Positions 44,050 to 53,826 of a stretch of 64,000 bases of DNA are shown one piece after another. A program made the position numbers and the translations under genes. Origin of the DNA: CAXMQZ01 sp963707075 (lineage in GTDB: Bacteria > Acidobacteriota > Thermoanaerobaculia > Multivoradales > JAHEKO01); the NCBI GenBank assembly GCA_963707075.1, contig CAVPOX010000015.1, positions 744,001 to 808,000 of the forward strand, in the 5' to 3' direction. The first letter of the stretch is position 1. The number at the start of each line of letters is the position of its first letter. The notes below the pieces were generated by a model. That model did no database searches. It had not been told where the DNA came from and was given only the letters and a program-made list of their open reading frames with translations.

Positions 44050-44581
44050 CACTGAGCTCCTGACGTAGACGCGACAGCAGCCGTTCGAGGCGATTGCGGG
44101 TGCCCGATGGGGTCAGTCCGATCGCCGTCGACAGCTCGGTCGCATTGAAGCCGGCGACATAGCGCATCGCGAGCAGCGCACGTTCGTCCGGATCGAGGCC
44201 TTCGAGCGCATTCCGCAGATCGAGGTCGCCGACGCTGGCGCCTGGATCGAAACCGCCGGGGACAGCCGAGGCGTCCGCACCGATCTCCACCTGTGAACGT
44301 CGGCGCTGCTTTCGCAGCAGCTGCTTGACCTCGTTCACGGCGACCGACACGAGCCAGGGCCGCACCCGATCGGGTTCGCGGACCTTGCCGAGCTTGCTCC
44401 ACGCGATCAGCCAGGCCGCCTGTACGGCCTCCTCGGCGATCGTGCGGTCACGAGCGACGACGACGCAGACGCGGTGCATCTCCCCGTTGTAGGCAGCGAC
44501 GATGCGCGCGAACGCAACCTCGTCGCCCTTCGCCGCTTGCGCGACGACGTGGGAGAGCTCCTGGTCTCCAGCCCTCGTCAT
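44042..44581 (-). CDS. ECF sigma factor
   Basis: About 179 residues, intact. Region 2 has AAKGDEVAFARIVAAYNGEM and EAVQAAWLIAWSKLGKVREP, and region 4 has LDPDERALLAMRYVAGFNATELSTAIGLTPSGTRNRLERLL, the helix-turn-helix for the -35 element. An ATG at 44590 would add three residues. The GGAGG between the two ATGs favours 44581. It is transcribed with the membrane protein that follows, the usual sigma/anti-sigma arrangement. Its promoter should lie in the 108 nt after the phosphofructokinase gene. Confidence 0.92.
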   Translation of the reverse strand: MTRAGDQELSHVVAQAAKGDEVAFARIVAAYNGEMHRVCVVVARDRTIAEEAVQAAWLIAWSKLGKVREPDRVRPWLVSVAVNEVKQLLRKQRRRSQVEIGADASAVPGGFDPGASVGDLDLRNALEGLDPDERALLAMRYVAGFNATELSTAIGLTPSGTRNRLERLLSRLRQELSDD

Positions 44582-44698
44582 GGCCTCCATGAACTGTTAG
44601 ATGCACCGACGAGGTGAAGTGTCCCAGATGAGCAGGCAGACCCGCTGATCGTCGAGGCTTCTCAAGCTCCGGCACAACGGCGCTGAACGGTGATGAAG

Positions 44699-45994
44699 CT
44701 ACGGCTGCCAGTTGGGCTGGCCGGTGGTCGCCAAGACCGCATTCCACAGGTCACCGTCGACAGACATGCGCTTGACCTCGGCCACGGCCGTCGAGATCGG
44801 CACCCAGATCGTGGTCTGGTTCCAGCGTCCGACCATGACGTCGGTCTTGCCGGCCATGGCGGCGTGGACCGCATTGCGTGCCATGCGGTCGGTCAGGATG
44901 CGGTCCGTTGCGTCCGGCGGCACGCTTCGGATGGAATAGCTGGGGTCGAAGTACTTGACGCTGACCTCGATGCCGCGCTCGCGGAAGTAGGCGTTGATGC
45001 GGTCACGCAGCAGCAGCCCGATATCCCGGTAGCGGGCGTTGCCGGAGGCATCGGTGGTGGCATCCCCCGGCTCGAACAGGTGCTGACCGGCACCTTCGGC
45101 CACGATGACGACGGCGTGGTGTCGGTCGACCATGCGCTGCTCAAGCGCCTCGAGGAAGCCGCCCTCCCCCTCGAAGGGGAACTCGATCTCGGGCACCAGC
45201 ACGAAGTTGGCCTCCTGGCTGGCGACAGCGGCTCCGGCGGCGATGAAGCCGGCGTCGCGGCCCATCAGCTTGACCAGCCCGATGCCATTGGGATTGCCCT
45301 TGGCCTCGACGTGCGCCCCGCGCACGACCCGGACCGCCTGCTCGAGCGCGGTGGCATAGCCGAAGCTGGTGTAAACGAACGGCACATCATTGTCGATGGT
45401 CTTGGGGATGCCCACGATCGAGCGTGCTGCGCCCCGCTTGCCGACCTCTTCCGCGATGGCATGAGCGCCGCGCATGGTGCCGTCGCCGCCGATGCAGAAG
45501 AGGATGTCGATCCCATGCGTTTCGAGGTAGTCCACGATATCAGCCGGCTCTCGGCTTCCGCGGGACGTGCCCAGCACGGTGCCACCCATGTCGTTGATGT
45601 CGTCAACGAAGTGTGGTGTCAGCTCCAGCGGCTCCAGGCCTTCAGCCGGGTCGAGGCCGCGATAGCCGTTGCGGATGCCCAGCACGCGATGCACACCGTA
45701 GTTGTGGAGGAGCTCATAGAAGCCTGAGCGGATGGTGTTGTTGAGGCCCGGCGCCAGACCACCGCAGGTCACGAAGGCCGCCGTCGTCTTCGCCGGATCG
45801 AAGTACAGGCGCTCCCTGGGTCCGGCCTTCTCGAAGGTCAGCCCACCCCCTTCGAGCGCGTCGGAGCCTTCCCTGGCCTGGTAGCGCACCCGCAGTGTCG
45901 GCTCCGGGAAATGGCGGCCCTTGGCGCCGAGTGGCGACTCGAAGCGGGTTGGCCCGAGCGTCGGGACGGCTGGGCTAGAGTCGGACTGCGTCAC
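44699..45994 (-). CDS. 6-phosphofructokinase, ATP-type signature
   Basis: About 431 residues, the long clade related to plant and spirochaete PFKs. The phosphate loop AAFVTCGGLAPGLNN, the nucleotide-type marker IGGDGTMRGAHAIA (Gly after GGD, as in ATP users; pyrophosphate enzymes have Asp), the catalytic IPKTIDNDVP and MGRDAGFIAAGAA are all present. A TTG start at 46024 is possible, but GTG 45994 is more natural. It is the last gene of the long minus-strand run, beginning next to the end of the hypothetical gene. The enzyme phosphorylates fructose 6-phosphate. Confidence 0.93.
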   Translation of the reverse strand: MTQSDSSPAVPTLGPTRFESPLGAKGRHFPEPTLRVRYQAREGSDALEGGGLTFEKAGPRERLYFDPAKTTAAFVTCGGLAPGLNNTIRSGFYELLHNYGVHRVLGIRNGYRGLDPAEGLEPLELTPHFVDDINDMGGTVLGTSRGSREPADIVDYLETHGIDILFCIGGDGTMRGAHAIAEEVGKRGAARSIVGIPKTIDNDVPFVYTSFGYATALEQAVRVVRGAHVEAKGNPNGIGLVKLMGRDAGFIAAGAAVASQEANFVLVPEIEFPFEGEGGFLEALEQRMVDRHHAVVIVAEGAGQHLFEPGDATTDASGNARYRDIGLLLRDRINAYFRERGIEVSVKYFDPSYSIRSVPPDATDRILTDRMARNAVHAAMAGKTDVMVGRWNQTTIWVPISTAVAEVKRMSVDGDLWNAVLATTGQPNWQP

Positions 45995-46020
45995 TGCCCC
46001 AGCGTACTGCGCACGGACGC

Positions 46021-46551
46021 TCAAGCGCGGCCTGCGGCGACCTCGTCCTCGCGGGTCTTTCCGGCGAGGCGGATGAGGTCCTCGTGAAGCTCGAACCAGA
46101 CGCCGTGGTAGCTGTCCACGCGGGGCGACGCGATGTACATGGGGTCCCCCGCGGCCGCAGCAGCTGCCGCTGCGTCCAGGCGCCTCCGATACATCGCCAG
46201 TCGCGGCAAGCCCGAGATCCAGGGCTGGATCGAGGCCGTGGCATCGGCCGCCAGCGCCGCCAGATCAGCCAGCACGGCGGCATCGTAGGCCGGGTCGGCG
46301 TGGTCGTTGAGCACCTGCTCGCCGTCGACTTCCTTCATCTGCCAGGCGGTGACGATCGTCTTCATCCGGCCGTCCAGGGCGAGGAACCCGTCCAGTGCTG
46401 CCTCTGCGGCAGTGGCGCCCCAGGACTCGCGGTCCGCTGCCAGCATCTCGGCGCCCAGTGACTTGCCGTCTTCAGTAAGGCTGAACATGCCACCTGATTC
46501 TTTGGCCGCACCGTCGGCGACCTGACGAGCGAGCAGCTCGCCGGCTGTCAT
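46021..46551 (-). CDS. hypothetical protein coupled to short PPDK
   Basis: 176 residues, intact. All-helical with a winged-helix-like start (GELLARQVADGAAKESGGMFSLTEDGKSLG), then LDGRMKTIVTAWQMK and a C-terminal region rich in Ala and Asp. It starts in the ATGA overlap with the short PPDK, so it is very likely a partner or regulatory subunit of that enzyme. It has no family name that I can assign. It abuts phosphofructokinase downstream. Confidence 0.7.
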   Translation of the reverse strand: MTAGELLARQVADGAAKESGGMFSLTEDGKSLGAEMLAADRESWGATAAEAALDGFLALDGRMKTIVTAWQMKEVDGEQVLNDHADPAYDAAVLADLAALAADATASIQPWISGLPRLAMYRRRLDAAAAAAAAGDPMYIASPRVDSYHGVWFELHEDLIRLAGKTREDEVAAGRA

Positions 46552-48160
46552 CGGTCGTCACCCCCAGCGCCGTGGCCAGCATGTCCGCCATGACGTACCC
46601 CTTGATAGCCAGGGCTCGGATGACGTCCTCGGTATCGACGGCTCCGGACTCGGTCGATGATCCGGGGCGCGGTCAGCGCGGACTCGCCGGCACCCGGACC
46701 GACCTTGATGCCCAGTTCGTCGGCCCAGGCCAGCAGCCTGGCAGCCTCCGGCACCATCCTCATGCTCGACGACACCGCGCCCCCGAAGACCTCCCCGGTG
46801 CTGCCGTCGATGCTGAGGATGTGACCCTCCCGGTAGAACGTTTCGCCGATGGCCACGCCACCCTCCCCGACCACCACGCCGACCGCGCCGACCACGGCCG
46901 GGATGTCCCAGCCACGAGCGACCACGGCCGCGTGACTGGCCAGTCCACCGGTCGAGGTCAGGATGCCCACCGACTTGGCCATGCCATGCACGTCGTCAGG
47001 CGAGGTCTCCGATGCGCACCAGCAGCACGTCCAACCCGGACTCGCTCATCCGCACCGCCGCCTCCGGCGTGGTGGCGATGGCTCCCGAGGCCAGCCCTGG
47101 AGAGGCCGCCAGGCCTGCGGCCACCACCTCCGCCTCGCCGTTTCGGTCGACCGGCACACTGGGTGGGTTCACCAGGATGTCTCGCACCCGCTCCACGGCC
47201 TCCTCGCGAGATAGCGGAAACGATGGGTCCTCCGCCATCTCCACCGCAGCACGGCAGGCCGCCTGTGCGGTGCGCTTGCCGACCCGATTCTGGAGCATCC
47301 ACAAGTGTCCATCCTCGATGGTGAACTCGATGTCACAGATATCGCGGTGGTGTCGCTCCAGGCGATCGGCGTGCGAACGCAGCTCGGTCGCAACGGCAGG
47401 CATGCGTTGGTCGAGCACCGAGATCGGTTCGGTAGCGTGCGTGCCGGCGACCACGTCTTCGCCCTGGGCGCCGAAGAGGACGTCGCCATAGAGCACGTTC
47501 TCCCCGGTCGCGGGGTTGCGGGTGAAGAGCACGCCGGTGGCGGAGTCGGCGCTGCGGTTCCCGAAGACCATGGCCTGGACCACCACGGCCGTGCCCAGGT
47601 CCTCGGGGATGGACTCCTTCTCCCGGTAGCTCCGTGCGCGCTCGCTGTTCCAGCTCTTGAAGACGGCCTCGATCGCGGCTACGTAGTTGCTGCCAGGGGT
47701 CTTCGGGGACTTCGGCCACGCCGACGATCTCCCGATACATCGCCCTGAGTCGCTCCCGGCAGGCCGCCGCGAACGCCGCATCGCCCGACGATGTGGCCAG
47801 GGCAGCCGTGGATCGGTCGTTGAGCCCGAGATTGAGGATGGTGTCGAGCATGCCTGGCATGGAGACAGGAGCACCCGAGCGGACACTGACCAGCAGCGGA
47901 TCGGTGGCATCCCCGAACCCACGTTTGACCTGCTCCTCGATGTGGCTGAGCTGGGCACGCAGCTCGTCATCGAGTCCCGCTGGCCAGCCGCTGTCCATGT
48001 AGGCCTTGCAGGCGTCGGTGCTGATGACGAAACCCGGTGGCACCGGCAATCCCAGCTCATTGGCCATGACAGAGAAATTCGCGCCCTTGCCGCCGAGGAG
48101 GGCTCGAAGGGCGTCTGCGGGCAGCTGCGGCGGGCCATCGAAGGCGAACGTCCAGGTCAT
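46548..48160 (-). CDS. short pyruvate phosphate dikinase-like protein (ATP-grasp plus phosphohistidine domain)
   Basis: About 537 residues. The N-terminal ATP-grasp nucleotide domain has LLGGKGANFSVMANELGLPVPPGF, LVSVRSGAPVSMPGMLDTIL and DIEFTIEDGHLWMLQNR. The swivel domain carries the catalytic His in LTSTGGLASHAAVVARGWD. The PEP/pyruvate TIM barrel of full-length PpdK (about 870 residues) is absent, so by itself it can only charge its own His from ATP. Breaks lie near 47690, 46990 and 46640. The end overlaps the next gene as ATGA. It lies 20 nt downstream of the alcohol dehydrogenase. Confidence 0.85.
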
Positions 48161-48180
48161 GGCTTCTTGGGGCTCTCCTC

Positions 48181-49236
48181 TCAGGGCTTGATGGTGATCT
48201 TGATGGCGCCCGAGTCCTTGTCACGGAAGGTGCTGAGCGCCTCCGCGAAGTCGGTCAAGGCGAACTCGTGGGTCATGATGTCAGTGAGGCGGATGCGACC
48301 GTCCGCGACCATGGGCATGACCCGGCGCATCTCCCCCGCAGAGGCGCGTGATCCGACCAGCTCGAGCTCGTACAGCACCAGGTCGCGCAGCTCGATCTGG
48401 ACGGGCTCGGTGGGGATGCCGACGGTGGCGATGCGGCCGCCCTTCCGGAGCATCTGCAGTGCCCAGGTCGTCGTCGTCGGTGTCCCGGCAGCCTCGATCA
48501 CGACGGCTGGGCCCAGTCCACCGGTCATCTCACGGACGGTCTGGACCACATCGACGGCGTTACTGTCGACGGTCTGGAAGCCCATCTCGATAGCCTTCTG
48601 CAGGCGCAGGCCTCGCCCGACCACGATGACTCTCCCGGCACCCATGGCCAGCGACGCGTCGGCCCCCAGCAGACCCACCGGCCCCGCGCCGAGGATGACG
48701 ACATCGTCACCGGGCTGCACGTTGCCACGGCGGGCGCAATGCAGCGCGATCGAGGCCGGGTCGATGACGGCGCCGACTTCGAAACTGATGGCACCGGGCA
48801 GCGGGAAGATGGTCTTGACGCCGTGGACGACGTATTCGGCATCGGCCCCCTGGTAGTTGTGGCCGTACTGCCGATGCAGGTCCATGACGCCGTAGTTCTG
48901 GCACAGGTTGTAGCGTCCTTCGACGCAGGCCTGGCAGACCCCGCAAGCGTCGTGGCTGGTGCCCGCGACCCGATCGCCGATGCTCCAGCCAGCCTGTTCC
49001 GAGCCCGGCCCCAGCGCGACGATCTCGCCGGCCCACTCATGGCCCGGGATGATCGGGTACGAGGGCGGCCAGAAGCCCGGGTAGTGGCCTGCGATCAGAT
49101 GCGAGTCTGTCCCGCAGATGGACACCGCCTTGACGCGGCACAGCACTTCCATGGGGCCGGGCTCCGGGACCGGGACCTCCTGGATCTCGAAGGTGTCTGG
49201 CCCAAGCAAGACGAGCGCCTGCATGGTCTCGGTCAC
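48181..49236 (-). CDS. zinc-dependent medium-chain alcohol dehydrogenase
   Basis: 351 residues, intact, with GTG 49236 after AGGAG. Catalytic zinc ligands are Cys in SICGTDSHLIAGHYP and the GHEWAGEIVALG motif. The structural zinc loop CGVCQACVEGRYNLC is complete. The NAD fold shows VVILGAGPVGLLGADASLAMG. It is of the sorbitol/threonine dehydrogenase type and would oxidise a secondary alcohol or polyol. It lies 39 nt after the cyclase-family gene in the operon. Confidence 0.92.
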   Translation of the reverse strand: MTETMQALVLLGPDTFEIQEVPVPEPGPMEVLCRVKAVSICGTDSHLIAGHYPGFWPPSYPIIPGHEWAGEIVALGPGSEQAGWSIGDRVAGTSHDACGVCQACVEGRYNLCQNYGVMDLHRQYGHNYQGADAEYVVHGVKTIFPLPGAISFEVGAVIDPASIALHCARRGNVQPGDDVVILGAGPVGLLGADASLAMGAGRVIVVGRGLRLQKAIEMGFQTVDSNAVDVVQTVREMTGGLGPAVVIEAAGTPTTTTWALQMLRKGGRIATVGIPTEPVQIELRDLVLYELELVGSRASAGEMRRVMPMVADGRIRLTDIMTHEFALTDFAEALSTFRDKDSGAIKITIKP

Positions 49237-49275
49237 GAGGTAGCTCCTTTCAGGAAGCGAGGGTTCTGTTGGGCG

Positions 49276-50166
49276 CTAGAAGGCAGCGACCGGGTCGACC
49301 ATCGACGCGGTCGCACCCTTGATCTTCAGGGGCAAGGCGATGAAGGCGAACTCGTAGAGCTTCTGGCGCGATAGCTCCTCGAGGTCGAGGCTTTCCATCA
49401 GGTAGATGCCGTTGTCGATGAGCAGGTGCTTGTGCACTGGCTGGGGGTTGCCCTCAGGTCCGGGATCGGGAGCCGGCTGGACCTCGTAGGTCTCGGTGTC
49501 AGTGCCGGTCGCGACGACGCCCTTCTTGAGCAGCCAGTCAGCCGCCGAGATGTCGGGCCCGGCAGTCTTGTTGGCCATCATGGCGTCGAAATCGGGCCAC
49601 AGGCTCATGTATCCGGTACGGATGACGACCACGTCCCATCGGCGGACCTCGACGCCCTGCGCCTTGGCGATGTCCTCCAGCTCGGCGGCGTCGACGGGCT
49701 CACCGGTCTGCAGGTGCGGGACGCTGCGATAGGCGGGCACATCCAGGAAGACGCCACGGGTGAAGAACGGTGGCATGGCACTGGCGTCGCCGAAGGTGGG
49801 GCCGTGGTCGCTGAGATGCTCATCGGCGTTGCCCCCGCCGAACCAGTGCCTATCCTCGCCGACGGTCATGTGCGCGAGTCCATCCATGTGCGCGCCCGAG
49901 TGCGAGGTACACATCAGGTATTCGGCCATGTAGCCAAGGTTGGCGTCGTTGATGGGGCCCCAGGGCTGCCGCCCGCCGGCCACGATGCCACGCGGGCTGA
50001 CCGCGTTGAGGACCTGGAAGGGCGGGTGACCCGGGAATAGCGGCATGCCGTCGAAGCGCGTCGCCGCCAGCGAGATCATCTTGCCTTGCTTGATCATCTG
50101 GGCCGCCTTCACGGTCTGCGCGGCGGGCATGGACTCGATGGGTCCGACTTCTCCGGGCCTGGGCAT
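49276..50166 (-). CDS. cyclase-family (kynurenine formamidase-like) hydrolase
   Basis: 296 residues, intact, with a GAGGACGAGGAG-type ribosome site. The metal motif TSHSGAHMDGLAHM follows the family HxGTHxDxPxH pattern with relaxed residues. FDGMPLFPGHPPFQ and DVVVIRTGYMSLWPDFD also belong to the family. Members include kynurenine formamidase, isatin hydrolase and other amide/ring-opening hydrolases. Next to a molybdenum hydroxylase, ring opening of a hydroxylated heterocycle or lactone is the natural guess, not proven. Confidence 0.87.
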   Translation of the reverse strand: MPRPGEVGPIESMPAAQTVKAAQMIKQGKMISLAATRFDGMPLFPGHPPFQVLNAVSPRGIVAGGRQPWGPINDANLGYMAEYLMCTSHSGAHMDGLAHMTVGEDRHWFGGGNADEHLSDHGPTFGDASAMPPFFTRGVFLDVPAYRSVPHLQTGEPVDAAELEDIAKAQGVEVRRWDVVVIRTGYMSLWPDFDAMMANKTAGPDISAADWLLKKGVVATGTDTETYEVQPAPDPGPEGNPQPVHKHLLIDNGIYLMESLDLEELSRQKLYEFAFIALPLKIKGATASMVDPVAAF

Positions 50167-50193
50167 GGCGCGCTCCTCGTCCTCTCTGTGGCT

Positions 50194-52461
50194 CTACGTG
50201 GCGATCTTGCTGGCGGGCGTCGCGGATGGAACGCCACACGTGTTCTGGTGTCAGGGGCAGATCCCGGATGACGACACCGGTGGCATCGGCCACGGCCGAC
50301 CCGACGGCCGACTGGACCGAGAACAGACCGCCCTCGCTGACGCCCTTGGCGCCATAGGGACCGGGCCCATCCTCGTTCTCGACCGCGACGCTCTCCATGT
50401 GCAGCGGCAGGTCCATCGAGGTCGGGATGCGGTAGTCGATGGCACCGAGGTTCCGGATGCGGCCCGACTCGTCGAGGATGATGTGCTCCATCAGCGTGTG
50501 GCCCAGGCCCTGGATGGCCGCGCCTTCGTCCTGGCCAGCGACCTGCTGCGGGTTCAGGGACTTGCCGGTGTCGCCCACGATGATGTGCTTGTGGATGGTG
50601 ATGTGGCCCGTCTCCTCATCGACCGACGAGCTCCACCGCGGTGCAATTGAACTCGTAGAACGCCGGGCTGCCACCGAGCGGGTGGTCGGGCTGGGCATCC
50701 TTGCGGTAGACGCCGTTGCCGATGACCTCACCGCCGAGCTTGCCCAGCGCGCCGCTCGACGACGTCGATGATGGGCACGTCACCCTCGGGCAGGCCCACC
50801 ACGCCGTGGCCGACCACGATCTGGCTTTCCGGCAAGGCGTTGGCCTTCGCGGCCATGGTGCGGACTTGGGCCTGGATATCGTGGCAGGCCGTCATGATGG
50901 CGTTGCCCATGAAGACCGTGGAGCGACTGGCGGACGTCTGCTGGTCGTAGGGCACGATCGCCGTATCGCCCATGACCACGGTGACCTGGTCCATCGACGC
51001 GCCCAGCTCCGTGGCGGCGATCTGCGCGAAGATGGTGCGCGCGCCCTGGCCCATGTCACTGGTGCCGGCGAGGACCATGACACTGCCGTCGATGAGCAGG
51101 CGCACCGTCGCGTACGACAGGCCCGTGGTGGCGCTGGCCTTGATGCCGAGCGCCAATCCTCGGCCTCGTCCCGTCAGGCGTGGGCGTGCCCCAGCCGATG
51201 GCGTCCATGGCGGTCTGGACGACCTGCGGCCAGAGCCCGTCGGCTGGCGTGTCGTCCTTGATGACTTCCTCGCCCCGGGTGGCGAGATTGCGCAAGCCGG
51301 ATCTCGGCCCGGTCGATGCCAAGCGCTCGCGCCGCAGCGTCGATGTTCGATTCCACGGCCCAGTTGACCTGGGGAGTGCCGAAGCCCCGGAAGGCACAGG
51401 CCGGGGTGGTATTCGAAAGGATCGAGCGGGCGGTGATGCGCACGTTGGGCACGCGGTACGGACCGGCCGCGGTGTACTGACTCTTGGCGACGACGCGCTC
51501 GGCGATATCGGCGTAGGCGCCGAGCATGTAGTCGCTGCGGATGTCCTCGAAGACGAGCCGGCCTTCAGCGTCGAAGCCGCTGCGCACGGTGATGTCGGCC
51601 GAGACGCGGCGACTGGCCTGGAACGACTCGTCGAGGGTGAGGATCAGTCGCACCGGGTCGCCCGGTCTCGAGCGCCATCAGCGCCACGAGCGGCTCGAGC
51701 TTGATGTTCTGCTTGCCGCCGAAGCCGCCACCGGGGTCGGGCGCGATAGACACGGACCTTGGCCAGGGGCAGGTCCAGCAGCGGTGGCCATGAGGCTCTG
51801 CAACAGGTAGGGATGCTGGATGGTCGACCAGATCGCGATGCCGTCCTCGTCCGGCGCCGCGGCGAACGAGTGCGGCTCGATGGCGAAGTGGGTGACCATC
51901 GGGAACGAGTAGGTCTCCTCGACGACGAGGTCGGCGACGGCTCATCGACATCACCCCATCCGAAGGTGCGCATGGTGAGGACGTTGCTGTCTCGCGAGCT
52001 CATCGTCGCTCGGGCGCAGCTGCGGTTCGCGCACCAGCGGTGCACCCGGGGCCGAGCGCCTGGTCCACGCTGTAGACGCCCGGAAGCTCTTCGTACTCGA
52101 CCACCACCAGGCGAGCCGCCTCCTCGGCCGCGTCCTTGGTGTCTGCCGCGACCGCCGCCACCGGCTCGCCGTGGAACTTGGTCTCACCCACGGCGAGGAC
52201 CGGGCGATCCTTGAACTGCGGGCCGTAGCGAGGCACCGGCTGAGGCAGGTCGTCCGCGGTCATCACCAGCCGGACCCCGGGCACCGCCAGGGCGGCACGC
52301 TTGTCGATGCTGATGATCCGGCCGCGTCCGCAGGGGATGGTCACCAGCTTGGCGTGCAGCACATCGATGAACGGGATGTCCGCGAGGTACTCCTGGCTGC
52401 CGGTGACACGCTCATAGCCACCGACGCGCCGCGGCGAGGTGCCGATCTTGGTATCAGTCAC
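50194..52461 (-). CDS. xanthine-dehydrogenase-family molybdopterin-binding subunit (frameshifted)
   Basis: About 755 residues. GTG 52461 overlaps the Fe-S gene stop (GTGA). Domain order is normal: the small lead domain (RVGGYERVTGSQEYLADI), then the Mo-cofactor regions PDPGGGFGGKQNIKLE, ACAFRGFGTPQVNWAVES (xanthine-dehydrogenase type rather than the CoxL AYRCSFR loop), GTSDMGQGARTIFAQIAA, and the base Glu in YGAKGVSEGGLFS. Such enzymes hydroxylate purines, N-heterocycles, aromatics or aldehydes with water. Frame breaks cluster around 52040, 51940, 51780, 51660, 51300, 51150, 50750 and 50630. The restored stop is TAG at 50194. Confidence 0.9.
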
Positions 52462-52934
52462 GTGCTCTTGCTCCGAGCCGCCTGATGCACGGCCTGGAAG
52501 ATCTGCTCATACCCGGCGCAGCGGCACAGGTTGCCGGCCAGGGCTTCCTGGATCTGCTCGTCACTGGGCTCGTCGACCGCATCGATGAGGGCCTGCGCGG
52601 ACATCAGCTGACCCGGGATACAGAAGCCACACTGGGCCGCGCTGTTGTCGAGGAAAGCGACCTGGAGTGGGTTCAGCAGCCCGTCGCTGGCCAGCCCTTC
52701 GACGGTCGTGACGTTGGTGCCGTCAGCTTCCACGGCCAGCATCAGGCAGGAGTTGACCGACCGGCCGTCGACCAGCACGGTGCAGGCACCGCACTCCCCC
52801 ACCACGCAGCATTCCTTGGTGCCGGTCAGGGCCACGTCGTCCCGCAGCACCTCGAGAAGGGTGTGGTGCACCGCGACATCCAGCTGCCTGGCACGCCCGT
52901 TGACCGTCACATCGATGGTCAGTCGTTCGGCCAT
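52458..52934 (-). CDS. 2Fe-2S subunit of the molybdenum hydroxylase
   Basis: 158 residues, intact. The plant-type ferredoxin cluster has TKECCVVGECGACTVLVDG plus Cys in NSCLML. The second cluster has CGFCIPGQLM and NLCRCAGYEQI. It passes electrons from the Mo centre to FAD. ATG 52934 overlaps the FAD-subunit stop (TGATG). Confidence 0.95.
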   Translation of the reverse strand: MAERLTIDVTVNGRARQLDVAVHHTLLEVLRDDVALTGTKECCVVGECGACTVLVDGRSVNSCLMLAVEADGTNVTTVEGLASDGLLNPLQVAFLDNSAAQCGFCIPGQLMSAQALIDAVDEPSDEQIQEALAGNLCRCAGYEQIFQAVHQAARSKST

Positions 52935-53803
52935 CAGGCGGCGCTCCCCGCGTATCGCTCGGTGGCCGTGTCGAGGGCGCGTATCGCCAGCACGCGCAAC
53001 ATCGCCAGGCGGTAGTCGGGGCTGGCGCGGATCGATCGCGGTGAGGGCGTGGCCTGCGACAACAGCTCCTCGAGTATCGCGGCACGAGCGCTCGGATCAG
53101 CGCCAGCGTCAGCCAGGACGCCTGAATCATCGGCGACCAGGAAGGCTCGGGGGCCGACGCTGCCATAGGCGAGGTGGGCGGACCCGGCGCCATCGACCGC
53201 TGCGCACATGGTCACCGAGGCGAGGTCGGTCCCCCGCCGGCGAACCAGGCGGGTATAGGCGGCACCGAACGGCGTTTCGTGGACCGGGACCTCGATGGCG
53301 GTGACCAGCTCACCTGGGCCCAGATCGACCTGCCCGGGACCCACGATGAAGTCATCGATGGGGACCGCTCGTTGGCCGCCGGGGCCGGCCACCACGACCA
53401 CGGCGCCGTAGATCAGCTGCGGCGGCGTCGTGTCAGCGGCTGGGGAACCATTACAGATGTTGCCGGCCAGGGTGGCTCGGTTGCGGATCTGCACCGAACC
53501 CACCACGCGGGCTGCCTCGACCAGCGCCGGCAGCTTGGTCAGCACGGCCTCATGGCGTTCGATCTGGCTCATCGTCGCGAGTGCACTGAAGCGGATGACG
53601 TCGTCAGCGACCGTGATGGTGTCGCCCCCGAACTCCTCGATCCACTTCAGGTCGACCACGACGCCGGGCTGGATGGAATCATCGCGCAGGCCCACGACAA
53701 GGTCCGTGCCGCCAGCAAGGATGCGCGCATCACGGCCCGCTTCCTTGAGGACACGAGTGGCCTCGGCCAGGCTGGCGGGTCGCTCATACGCGAACCTGCG
53801 CAT
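52934..53803 (-). CDS. FAD-binding subunit of the molybdenum hydroxylase (CoxM-like)
   Basis: 289 residues, intact. FAD contacts are ARILAGGTDLVVGLRDD near the N-terminus and VGSVQIRNRATLAGNICNGSPAADTTPP in the middle, both standard for the CoxM/XDH medium subunit. It completes the three-gene hydroxylase in the order FAD, Fe-S, Mo. It begins 24 nt after the HPrK-like gene. Confidence 0.94.
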   Translation of the reverse strand: MRRFAYERPASLAEATRVLKEAGRDARILAGGTDLVVGLRDDSIQPGVVVDLKWIEEFGGDTITVADDVIRFSALATMSQIERHEAVLTKLPALVEAARVVGSVQIRNRATLAGNICNGSPAADTTPPQLIYGAVVVVAGPGGQRAVPIDDFIVGPGQVDLGPGELVTAIEVPVHETPFGAAYTRLVRRRGTDLASVTMCAAVDGAGSAHLAYGSVGPRAFLVADDSGVLADAGADPSARAAILEELLSQATPSPRSIRASPDYRLAMLRVLAIRALDTATERYAGSAA

Positions 53804-53826
53804 CGATGCGTTCCCCCTGTGCCGCC

